A DNA stretch of 7,964 nucleotides. It comes from Wenzhouxiangella sp. Its GTDB lineage: Bacteria; Pseudomonadota; Gammaproteobacteria; Xanthomonadales; Wenzhouxiangellaceae. The stretch's first letter is position 1. Each line of letters begins with the position of its first letter. The position numbers and the translations under genes are program-made. Below the pieces are notes generated by a model. That model worked only from the letters and a program-made list of their open reading frames with translations, searched no databases and was not told where the DNA came from. Positions 1-5,427 of the stretch are shown here, in pieces. Location: assembly GCA_021767625.1 (NCBI GenBank), contig JAASTB010000089.1, positions 1-7,964 on the forward strand, written 5' to 3'.

Positions 1-1
1 C

Positions 2-1006
2 GCCGACCGACTACTCGATTGGTGGGAGCGCAACGGCCGCCACGACCTCCCCTGGCAGGAAAACCGCACGCCCTACCGCGTGTGGATCGCCGAGATCATG
101 TTGCAGCAGACCCAGGTCGCGACGGTCGTACCCTATTTCGAGCGCTTCATGGCCTCGTTTCCGAACCTGGACAGCCTGGCGGCGGCCGATATCGACGAGG
201 TGCTCTCCAACTGGTCCGGCCTGGGCTACTATGCCCGCGCCCGCAATCTCCACGCCGCGGCAAAGCGCTGCGTGAGCGACCACGGCAGCGAAGTTCCCGT
301 CGATGCCGACGCGCTCGAGGCCCTGCCCGGCATCGGACGCTCGACCGCCAACGCCATCGTCGCCCAGGCCCATGACCGGCGCGCGCCGATCCTTGACGGC
401 AACGTCAAGCGCGTGCTCGCCCGACACGCGGGCATCGAGGGCTGGCCGGGCAGGGCCGCGGTGCTGAAGAAACTGTGGGCCGAAGCCGAACTGCGCACGC
501 CAAGCAACCGCGCGCGGGACTACACGCAGGCGGTCATGGACCTGGGGGCAACCGTGTGCACGCCGCGAAACCCAAGCTGCAGCGCCTGTCCCGTGGCACA
601 GGATTGCGTCGCCCGGCGGACCGATCGCGTCGATGAGCTGCCCGGGGCGAAGCCACGGCGGGTGCGACCGAGACGTGATGCGACCCTGCTCATCCTCGAG
701 AACGAACAAGGCCGGATACTCCTGCAGCGGCGCCCGCCGGCCGGCATCTGGGGCGGCCTGTGGTCCTTGCCCGAACGCGGGGAGTTCGAGTGCCTGCCCC
801 GCGGCGAAGCCCTCGCCTCGCCGGCACCCGTTCGCCACCAGTTCACCCACTTCACGCTCGACATCCGTTTCGAGCGAATCCGCGTCGAATCCGGGTCGCT
901 CGTGGCCGATCGTGAAGACCGGCGCTGGCTGAGCGCGGAAAAGGCCCTGGAAAGCGGTCTGCCCCAGCCCGTCCGCCGCGTCGTGGAACGACTTCGGTCG
1001 GACTGA
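2..1006 (+). CDS. mutY: A/G-specific adenine DNA glycosylase MutY (5' partial)
   Basis: Base-excision repair enzyme that removes adenine mispaired with 8-oxoguanine or guanine. The frame is open from base 2 and 334 codons are visible; alignment from memory with E. coli MutY suggests only about 6-10 N-terminal residues are missing, so the start codon lies left of the window. The N-terminal glycosylase domain keeps the catalytic Glu (visible residue 31 in AEIMLQQTQ, E. coli Glu37), the helix-hairpin-helix LPGIGRSTANAI and the catalytic Asp (visible residue 132 in LDGNVKRVLAR, E. coli Asp138). The [4Fe-4S] cysteines are intact with C-X6-C-X2-C-X5-C spacing at visible residues 186, 193, 196 and 202. 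From about residue 226 a NUDIX-like domain that senses 8-oxoG follows (QRRPPAGIWGGLWSLPE, then FTHFTLDI). Every key residue is present, so the gene looks functional. yggX begins 49 bp downstream on the same strand, as in many gammaproteobacteria. Confidence 0.97.
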   Translation, partial: ADRLLDWWERNGRHDLPWQENRTPYRVWIAEIMLQQTQVATVVPYFERFMASFPNLDSLAAADIDEVLSNWSGLGYYARARNLHAAAKRCVSDHGSEVPVDADALEALPGIGRSTANAIVAQAHDRRAPILDGNVKRVLARHAGIEGWPGRAAVLKKLWAEAELRTPSNRARDYTQAVMDLGATVCTPRNPSCSACPVAQDCVARRTDRVDELPGAKPRRVRPRRDATLLILENEQGRILLQRRPPAGIWGGLWSLPERGEFECLPRGEALASPAPVRHQFTHFTLDIRFERIRVESGSLVADREDRRWLSAEKALESGLPQPVRRVVERLRSD

Positions 1007-1022
1007 GCCGAAGCGACCCGGT

Positions 1023-1028
1023 TATCAT
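1023..1028 (+). promoter_or_regulatory. possible -10 element before yggX
   Basis: TATCAT matches the sigma70 -10 consensus at 5 of 6 positions and sits 27 bp before the yggX ATG, in the short mutY-yggX gap. No good -35 hexamer is visible 16-18 bp upstream, which would lie in the end of mutY. It may be an internal promoter, or chance. Confidence 0.25.
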
Positions 1029-1055
1029 TCACACCGTTTCGGAGGAATTGCCGCA

Positions 1056-1331
1056 ATGAGCGAACGAACGGTCCACTGCCAATATCTAGAACGCGAGGCC
1101 GAAGGCCTGCCACGCCCGCCGCTTCCCGGCGAGCTGGGGCAACGCATCTACGACAACATTTCCAGGGAAGCGTGGCAGAAGTGGCTGCAGCACCAGACGA
1201 TGTTGATCAACGAAAAACGCCTCAGCCCGATCGACCCCGAACATCGCAAGTATCTCGAGGAGCAGGCCGAGGCGTTTCTCTTCGGCGGTGAAGTCGACGA
1301 GGCGGAAGGTTACGTTCCGCCCGAGGACTGA
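1056..1331 (+). CDS. yggX: Fe(2+)-trafficking / oxidative damage protection protein YggX
   Basis: Small cytoplasmic protein of 91 residues, the same length as E. coli YggX, linked in enteric bacteria to iron handling and protection of Fe-S clusters against superoxide. Family landmarks are all present: an N-terminal Cys (residue 8), the LEREAEG segment, PGELGQRIY, the EAW-QKW helix, QTMLINEKRLSP and a C-terminal EGYVPPED tail. The ATG is supported by a strong ribosome-binding site GGAGGA at 1041-1046. It follows mutY by 49 bp and may be cotranscribed with it; a possible -10 element TATCAT at 1023-1028 lies in the gap, but no convincing -35 accompanies it. The product fits the neighbouring gene, since MutY carries an Fe-S cluster and repairs oxidative lesions. 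The last 22 bp overlap the 3' end of the convergent lipoprotein gene. Confidence 0.97.
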   Translation: MSERTVHCQYLEREAEGLPRPPLPGELGQRIYDNISREAWQKWLQHQTMLINEKRLSPIDPEHRKYLEEQAEAFLFGGEVDEAEGYVPPED

Positions 1332-1768
1332 TCCGTTTCGGTTTCAAGGCTGCCCTGCCCGTCCGGCAGCGACCGGTCCTTGTCTTCGAGTTCGGCCTGC
1401 ACCGCCTCGAGATCGAGCCGGCGGATCGACTGAATCTGGCACTGCTGGCCGCCGACGACCACCCGATCGAACTCGCTCAGCACGTTGCGCCTGGTGTTGA
1501 CGAGCCGCATCGCGATGGCGCTGTCGAGGTCGAGATCGCAGGGGCCGATCAGCTCCACCAGGTAGTGCCGGTTCCGGTCCATTTCGAAGACCACGGAATG
1601 GAACCCGACGGCGTACCAGTTGCGGATGCTGGTGTAGCGAACCCAACTCTGCGTGGCGCCGGCGTGGCGGTCGTAGACGGCCATTTCATCGAACTTGTCG
1701 CGCTGCTCGCCCGAAGCGGCGCAGGCGGCGATGAAAAGCGGCAGGAGAATCAGCATGAACTTGCGCAT
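1310..1768 (-). CDS. small lipoprotein, DUF6491-like
   Basis: Predicted 152-residue lipoprotein of unknown function. The frame stays open upstream across the tRNA leader, but the start is placed at 1768 because that ATG has a strong ribosome-binding site (GAGGAGG on the - strand, about 1776-1782) and opens a lipoprotein signal peptide: positive MRK, a hydrophobic stretch at residues 4-15, and lipobox I-A-A-C with the acylated Cys at 16. The next residue is Ala, not Asp, so by the E. coli Lol rule it would go to the outer membrane. The body, including SIRNWYAVGFHSVVF, HYLVELIGPCDLDL, RRNVLSEFDRVVV and GQQCQIQSIRRLD, follows the pattern I recall for DUF6491 proteins of xanthomonad-like bacteria, with two conserved-looking cysteines (77 and 110) that could form a disulfide. 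The C-terminus (from about 120) is acidic and low in complexity. It is divergent from the tRNA and convergent with yggX, overlapping it by 22 bp. Confidence 0.8.
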   Translation of the reverse strand: MRKFMLILLPLFIAACAASGEQRDKFDEMAVYDRHAGATQSWVRYTSIRNWYAVGFHSVVFEMDRNRHYLVELIGPCDLDLDSAIAMRLVNTRRNVLSEFDRVVVGGQQCQIQSIRRLDLEAVQAELEDKDRSLPDGQGSLETETDQSSGGT

Positions 1769-1839
1769 GGTTTTGCCTCCTCGGTTGAGTTCTGTGCTTA
1801 TGGACGCCGGAAATGGCGAAAAGTGCCGTCCGATTGCGG

Positions 1840-1868
1840 TTGACTTCGGAGCCCGAAAAAGGTTTAAT
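1840..1868 (+). promoter_or_regulatory. sigma70-type promoter of tRNA-Phe
   Basis: The -35 hexamer TTGACT (1840-1845) and the -10 hexamer TTTAAT (1863-1868) each match the consensus at 5 of 6 positions and are separated by an ideal 17 bp. Transcription would start near 1875, giving a leader of about 38 nt before the tRNA. The stretch after the -10 (GTGCGGC) is GC-rich, the kind of discriminator typical of stable-RNA promoters under stringent (ppGpp/DksA) control; that regulation is inferred. Confidence 0.8.
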
Positions 1869-1875
1869 GTGCGGC

Positions 1876-1896
1876 TTCCCGGCCACGGGCCGGGAG
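1876..1896 (+). other. tRNA leader hairpin mimicking the acceptor stem
   Basis: A perfect 7-bp inverted repeat, CCCGGCC (1878-1884) and GGCCGGG (1888-1894) with a 3-nt loop ACG, extended by a T-A and a T-G pair. The left arm plus AC (1878-1886) is identical to the tRNA 3' acceptor strand plus AC (1978-1986), and the right arm is identical to the tRNA 5' acceptor strand (1913-1919). It may be a processing or folding element in the primary transcript, or a remnant of a duplicated tRNA junction. It lacks a T tract, so it is not an intrinsic terminator. Confidence 0.6.
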
Positions 1897-1912
1897 CAGC
1901 CAGAAACGGCAA

Positions 1913-1988
1913 GGCCGGGTAGCTCAGTTGGTAGAGCAGGGGATTGAAAATCCCCGTGTCGGCGGTTCGATTCCGTCCCCGGCCACCA
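1913..1988 (+). tRNA. tRNA-Phe (anticodon GAA)
   Basis: A complete 76-nt cloverleaf can be drawn. The acceptor stem GGCCGGG (1913-1919) pairs with CCCGGCC (1978-1984), followed by discriminator A and an encoded CCA (1986-1988). The D arm is GCTC/GAGC (1922-1925, 1934-1937). The anticodon stem GGGGA/TCCCC (1939-1943, 1951-1955) holds loop TTGAAAA with anticodon GAA at 1946-1948. A 5-nt variable loop precedes the T arm, GGCGG/CCGTC with loop TTCGATT at 1966-1972. T8 and A9 are present. All stems are intact, so the gene should be functional and supplies phenylalanine for UUU and UUC codons. It lies behind its own promoter, and its 3' end is repeated downstream in tandem. Confidence 0.97.
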
Positions 1989-2094
1989 TCCTCACAGCTT
2001 CACTCGAAAAGCCTCCGGATCAAGCGTTCCACCGAACCGCCTCTCGCGCTTCGCGCGGCGGTTAGATGGCTGACGCAAGGTCAGCGACCTTCGG
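1971..2094 (+). repeat. tRNA-Phe distal tandem repeat, unit 1 (124 bp)
   Basis: The first copy of a 124-bp direct repeat. Its first 18 nt are the end of the tRNA itself (T-stem 3' strand, acceptor 3' strand and CCA). The following 106 nt are new sequence with two inverted repeats that would form RNA hairpins. The first is AACCGCC (2035-2041) with GGCGGTT (2057-2063), enclosing GCGC-TTC-GCGC. The second is GCTGAC-GCAAG-GTCAGC (2069-2085), a perfect 6-bp stem. Unit 1 differs from unit 2 at one base only (A2007 versus C2131). The layout of tRNA followed by tandem repeats that each begin with the tRNA 3' end matches the rtT repeats downstream of tRNA-Tyr in the E. coli tyrT operon; the sequences themselves are not evidently related. 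Confidence 0.93.
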
Positions 2095-2218
2095 TTCCGT
2101 CCCCGGCCACCATCCTCACAGCTTCACTCGCAAAGCCTCCGGATCAAGCGTTCCACCGAACCGCCTCTCGCGCTTCGCGCGGCGGTTAGATGGCTGACGC
2201 AAGGTCAGCGACCTTCGG
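2095..2218 (+). repeat. tRNA-Phe distal tandem repeat, unit 2 (124 bp)
   Basis: The second full copy, 123 of 124 bases identical to unit 1 and directly abutting it. It opens with TTCCGTCCCCGGCCACCA, an exact copy of the last 18 nt of the tRNA, and the likeness to the T loop reaches 5 bases further back (TTCGG at 2090-2094 versus TTCGA at 1966-1970). The 5' strand of the T stem is not preserved, so this is a 3' tRNA fragment and not a second tRNA. The two hairpins recur at 2159-2187 and 2193-2209. Near identity of the units implies recent duplication or ongoing homogenisation. Confidence 0.93.
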
Positions 2219-2250
2219 TTCCGTCCCCGGCCACCATCCATACAGCCTCA
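2219..2250 (+). repeat. tRNA-Phe distal repeat, partial third unit
   Basis: Thirty-two bases match the start of the repeat with 3 mismatches. The first 21 nt, covering the tRNA 3' end and CCA, are exact; after that the likeness fades (ATACAGCCTCA versus TCACAGCTTCA). The hairpin-forming part of the unit is absent. The partial copy ends only 8 bp before the stop codon of the convergent diguanylate cyclase gene, so any transcript passing through the array would run antisense into that gene. Confidence 0.85.
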
Positions 2251-2258
2251 TCCCTTCA

Positions 2259-5252
2259 TCAACGTCCTCGCAGGCAGCGAAGCATACCGCGCTCGACCAG
2301 CGCCTCGGCATCGGCCTTGACCGATTGCACGAAGGCCTCGCCGTCGGCCGCTTCAAAGCGCTCTCCGGGCGCGAGCTGGACCCAGCAATCGCGGCCCTCG
2401 GCCTTGGCCTGGTAGACCGCCGCATCGGCGAGCTTGACTACCCGCTCCCAGTCAAGCGCGTCGATCGGCTCGCCAAAGGGGTAACAGGCGATTCCCGCCG
2501 AACAGGTCACCGCAATGGACTCGGCCCCCTCGCCGACCGAGAACCGGGCATCGCGAACCGCTTGCAAGAGCCTCTCGGCGATCTGGTGGGCTTCTGCCGC
2601 CTCGGTCTCGCAAGCCACGACCATGAATTCCTCGCCGCCCCAGCGAATCATGTAGTCGCTTTCACGCAGGCGGCTCGACAAGACCTTGCTGAACGCCAAG
2701 AGCACGCTGTCGCCGGCATCGTGACCGTACTCGTCGTTGATCCGCTTGAAGTCGTCGAGGTCGATCATCATGAAGGCGACGTCGGCGTTGGAAGCCGAAC
2801 CGTTGTAGTGCGCACGGCGACTTCGCGCGACATCCTCGCCAATACGATCGAAAAGATAGCGCCGGTTGGGCAGGCCGGTGAGCGGGTCGGTGCGCGCGGT
2901 GCGCCGCAAGCGCCGGTTGGCCTCGCTGAGCTCGGCTGTGCGCTGCTTGACGATGCGCTGCAAACGCTTGCGTGTCGCCTCGATACGACGCAGGCGAAGA
3001 TGCACTCCCGACCAGACCAGAAACAGCAGGGCCAGCAATGCAGTCGCCAGAAACCAAGGGCTGGCCCAGAATGGGGTAGCGACCCGGAACGGAAAGCGAG
3101 CGGGCTCCAGGGTCCACACCCCGTCGGGATTGGCCGCCTTGGCTTCGAAAACGTAGTCGCCGTGGCCGAGGTTGGCGTAAGTGACCTGGTGGCTGTCGGT
3201 CGGCTCCGACCAGCGATTGGTGGCGCCTACCAGGCGATACCGGAATCTTACGGCCGCTTCGTCCTGGAAGCTCAGCCCGGCGAAGCGGAAGGCCAGGCTG
3301 CCTGAACGGTAGGGAAGCCGCTCACCCGGCGCCACGGCTTCACGATCGAGCCTGGCCGATTCGATCACGACCGGCGGCGGCAAGGTGTTGCGGTACTCCC
3401 GCTCGGCTTCGTAGCGCATCAACCCGTCGGCGGAGGCGAACCACAGCAGGCCGTCGCTGCTCTGGAAAGCACCGGTGGCTCCGCCTTCCAGGTGCAGCAG
3501 CCCGTCTCGCTCGGTGTAGTTGACGAACTCGCCGTCGCTCATGCGCGACAGGCCGCGATTGGTGTACGCCCACACCCGTCCCTCGTCGTCCTCGAGCACC
3601 TGCCAGACCGAATTGTCGGCGAGCCCATCCTCGGTCGTGAACTGCTCGATGCGCCCGTCGGGCCAGACCCGGAAGATTCCATCGCCGTTGCTGCCAACCC
3701 ACATCGAACCGTCGGCCGAAGGCGCCAGGTCCCAGAGCATCTCGTCGGTCAGGCCTTCCCCGCCCCGGTACTGCTTCAATGTACCTTCGGGCTCGAGCAC
3801 CAGCAGGCCGTCGCGCAGCGTGGAGAACCACAACCTTCCAGCCTCGTCCTCGCGAATGCGCAGGGCAAAGGCGCCGGCCAGAACCGCGTGATCGGGCGCC
3901 CTCAGTTCGCCGTCTTCGCGGTACCGGATGCCCTGTGTACTGCCGATCCAGAGGCGGCCGTGACGATCGATGAACACGGCATGCACTTCCTGCTCGGGCA
4001 GCCCGCTGGAGCGATCGATCAATTCGGTCACGCCGCGCCCCCGCTGCCAGCGAACCACGCCCTGCGCGGTGGCGATCCAGGCCGTCCCGGGCGCGCCGAA
4101 TGCAATGCTGTAGACCCGGTTGTCCGGCAGGCCGTCTTCGCGGAGGATCGTGGAGGACGCCTCGAAGTCCCAGCGACCATCCACCCGCGGGACGATCTGC
4201 AGACCTTCGCGGGTGCCGAGCCACAATCGCTGACGATCATCCTCGTTGATGGTTCTGACGAAAGAGGCCAGCAGGCCGCTGTCGGCCGAATACCCCTCGA
4301 AGGGACCGGGCAGGATCTTCACCAGACCCTGGTCGGTCGCCACCCAGACGAGACCCTCGCGATCCTGCGTGACGCCGAGCATGCGATTGTTCGGCAGGCC
4401 TTCCGCCGTCGTCAGTCTCTCCAGCTTGCCCGGCAAGCCCCGCACGAGGCCCTCGGGAGTCGCCAGCCACAACCTGCCGTCGCGATCGAATTCGATATCG
4501 TTGATGCGCGTCTTCTCGGGCAGCGGCACCCCGTGTTCGGCGACCGCCCCGCTTTGAGGCTCCACGGCGAAGAGCTGCCCCCCGGTTCCGGCCCAGACCC
4601 GGCCGTCGTGGAACTCGAGGTCGTAAACGGCGGGATACTCCGACGGAAGGGAAACCTCGACGGGTCCACCAGACGAGAGCCGGAACAAACCCGACTGGGC
4701 CGCCACCCAGACGCGGCCCCGATCATCGAAGGCCAGGGAGTGAACGGCGCCGGCGCTCCGACCGGTCGACCAGGACTCGATCGGTTCGAGCGCCTCGTCA
4801 ACGAAGCGGAAGATGCCTTCGTCGGCGGCCACCCAGACTTCATCGGCTCCGACCAGGACATCGTTGACCATGAGCTGGTCGGTCCCCGGGGGATTGGCGC
4901 ACCGAAACCCCGGCCCGGCTTGCCAACAGACGCCTCTGGCGGTTCCGACCCATACCGTCCCGTCCGGTGAGGAATCCACTACGGTGATGTAGCTGGTCGA
5001 AAGCCCGCTCTCGCCGCGAAAGACACTGAACCGGTTGCCGTTGTACCGCGCCAGGCCGCCGTAGGTGCCGACCCAGAGATAACCCCTGGCATCCTGGTGA
5101 ACGCCGCTGACCTGGATCTGCGGAATACCGTCGCGCGTATCGTAGTGATGGAGGTTGAGTTGCGCCGCCGGCGCCGGCAATGCAAAGACCAGCACCAGCA
5201 GCGCCAGCACGGCGCCGCCCACGACTCGAACTTGACTCGCTGGATCGGCCAT
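2259..5252 (-). CDS. membrane diguanylate cyclase with 14-blade periplasmic propeller sensor
   Basis: A 997-residue sensor that should make cyclic di-GMP from two GTP in the cytoplasm in response to an unknown periplasmic signal. The start at 5252 is preferred because the ATG has AGGGGA at a good distance; the frame is open up to 5339, but the upstream ATGs lack such a site. A signal peptide covers residues 1-30 (hydrophobic 11-25, APAA end). Residues about 50-610 hold 14 two-component-regulator propeller motifs of the type DxxGxLWVGTxxGL, enough for two seven-bladed propellers. A Y_Y_Y-type beta domain follows (about 625-728), then one membrane helix (about 730-750), a basic coiled-coil linker (VKQRTAELSEANRRLRR) and a GGDEF domain from residue 789 (DPLTGLPNRR). 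The active site is GGEEF at 872-876, metal ligands lie in MIDLDDFKRIND, and an RxxD inhibitory site (RESD, 863-866) stands five residues before it, so an active, product-inhibited enzyme is expected. No EAL domain is present. The gene is convergent with the tRNA-Phe array and divergent from prmC. Confidence 0.95.
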   Translation of the reverse strand: MADPASQVRVVGGAVLALLVLVFALPAPAAQLNLHHYDTRDGIPQIQVSGVHQDARGYLWVGTYGGLARYNGNRFSVFRGESGLSTSYITVVDSSPDGTVWVGTARGVCWQAGPGFRCANPPGTDQLMVNDVLVGADEVWVAADEGIFRFVDEALEPIESWSTGRSAGAVHSLAFDDRGRVWVAAQSGLFRLSSGGPVEVSLPSEYPAVYDLEFHDGRVWAGTGGQLFAVEPQSGAVAEHGVPLPEKTRINDIEFDRDGRLWLATPEGLVRGLPGKLERLTTAEGLPNNRMLGVTQDREGLVWVATDQGLVKILPGPFEGYSADSGLLASFVRTINEDDRQRLWLGTREGLQIVPRVDGRWDFEASSTILREDGLPDNRVYSIAFGAPGTAWIATAQGVVRWQRGRGVTELIDRSSGLPEQEVHAVFIDRHGRLWIGSTQGIRYREDGELRAPDHAVLAGAFALRIREDEAGRLWFSTLRDGLLVLEPEGTLKQYRGGEGLTDEMLWDLAPSADGSMWVGSNGDGIFRVWPDGRIEQFTTEDGLADNSVWQVLEDDEGRVWAYTNRGLSRMSDGEFVNYTERDGLLHLEGGATGAFQSSDGLLWFASADGLMRYEAEREYRNTLPPPVVIESARLDREAVAPGERLPYRSGSLAFRFAGLSFQDEAAVRFRYRLVGATNRWSEPTDSHQVTYANLGHGDYVFEAKAANPDGVWTLEPARFPFRVATPFWASPWFLATALLALLFLVWSGVHLRLRRIEATRKRLQRIVKQRTAELSEANRRLRRTARTDPLTGLPNRRYLFDRIGEDVARSRRAHYNGSASNADVAFMMIDLDDFKRINDEYGHDAGDSVLLAFSKVLSSRLRESDYMIRWGGEEFMVVACETEAAEAHQIAERLLQAVRDARFSVGEGAESIAVTCSAGIACYPFGEPIDALDWERVVKLADAAVYQAKAEGRDCWVQLAPGERFEAADGEAFVQSVKADAEALVERGMLRCLRGR

Positions 5253-5427
5253 CATTCCCCTTTCGCCCATCGGCATCGGGTCCGCTTCATGCCGGAATCC
5301 GGGTGAAAAACCGCAAAAACGACCGGGCCGAGGGGCCATGGCGGTATCATGCCGCGGTCACACAGCCTTCACAAGCCCGTATCGGCAACCTTTGAGCGCT
5401 CCGTCACGAAGCGAGTCAGGCACCCTG
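5253..5427. promoter_or_regulatory. divergent intergenic region between cyclase gene and prmC
   Basis: This 175-bp gap must carry the start signals for both flanking genes. On the + strand TATCAT (5345-5350) resembles a -10 element 77 bp before the prmC ATG, but there is no good -35 at the right distance. On the - strand the cyclase ribosome-binding site lies just upstream of its ATG (AGGGGA, near 5256-5261), and no confident promoter hexamers were found. No operator-like palindrome stands out. Confidence 0.4.

Noticed and set aside
11..850. 279-codon open frame on the - strand opposite mutY
   Set aside because: It lies antisense to a fully convincing mutY and its translation is rich in Ala, Gly and Arg with no recognisable motif; long antisense frames are common in GC-rich coding DNA.
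1769..1912. N-terminal extension of the lipoprotein to 1912
   Set aside because: The extension would cross the tRNA promoter and leader, and the internal ATG at 1768 has a strong ribosome-binding site and a proper lipoprotein signal peptide.
1944..2189. 81-codon basic open frame through the tRNA and repeats, recalling the small basic Tpr frame reported in E. coli rtT
   Set aside because: It starts inside the tRNA anticodon loop without a ribosome-binding site, and the 124-bp unit shifts frame at each copy, so no repeated peptide is kept.
1971..2250. att sites of an integrated genomic island at tRNA-Phe
   Set aside because: tRNA 3'-end direct repeats often flank islands, but only 106 bp of hairpin-rich sequence lies between copies, with no integrase in the window, and the intervening DNA is itself repeated; a tandem distal array fits better. 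A decayed mini-element cannot be fully excluded.
1971..2250. CRISPR array
   Set aside because: The whole 124-bp unit is repeated with no unique spacers, there are only two full copies, and no cas gene is nearby.
2190..3305. 371-codon + strand open frame across the repeat end and the GGDEF domain
   Set aside because: It is antisense to the GGDEF, linker and membrane-helix region of the cyclase, begins inside the repeat array and shows no domain; a shadow of biased codon use.
3492..4970. 492-codon + strand open frame
   Set aside because: It mirrors the propeller repeats of the cyclase on the other strand and has no ribosome-binding site or family resemblance.
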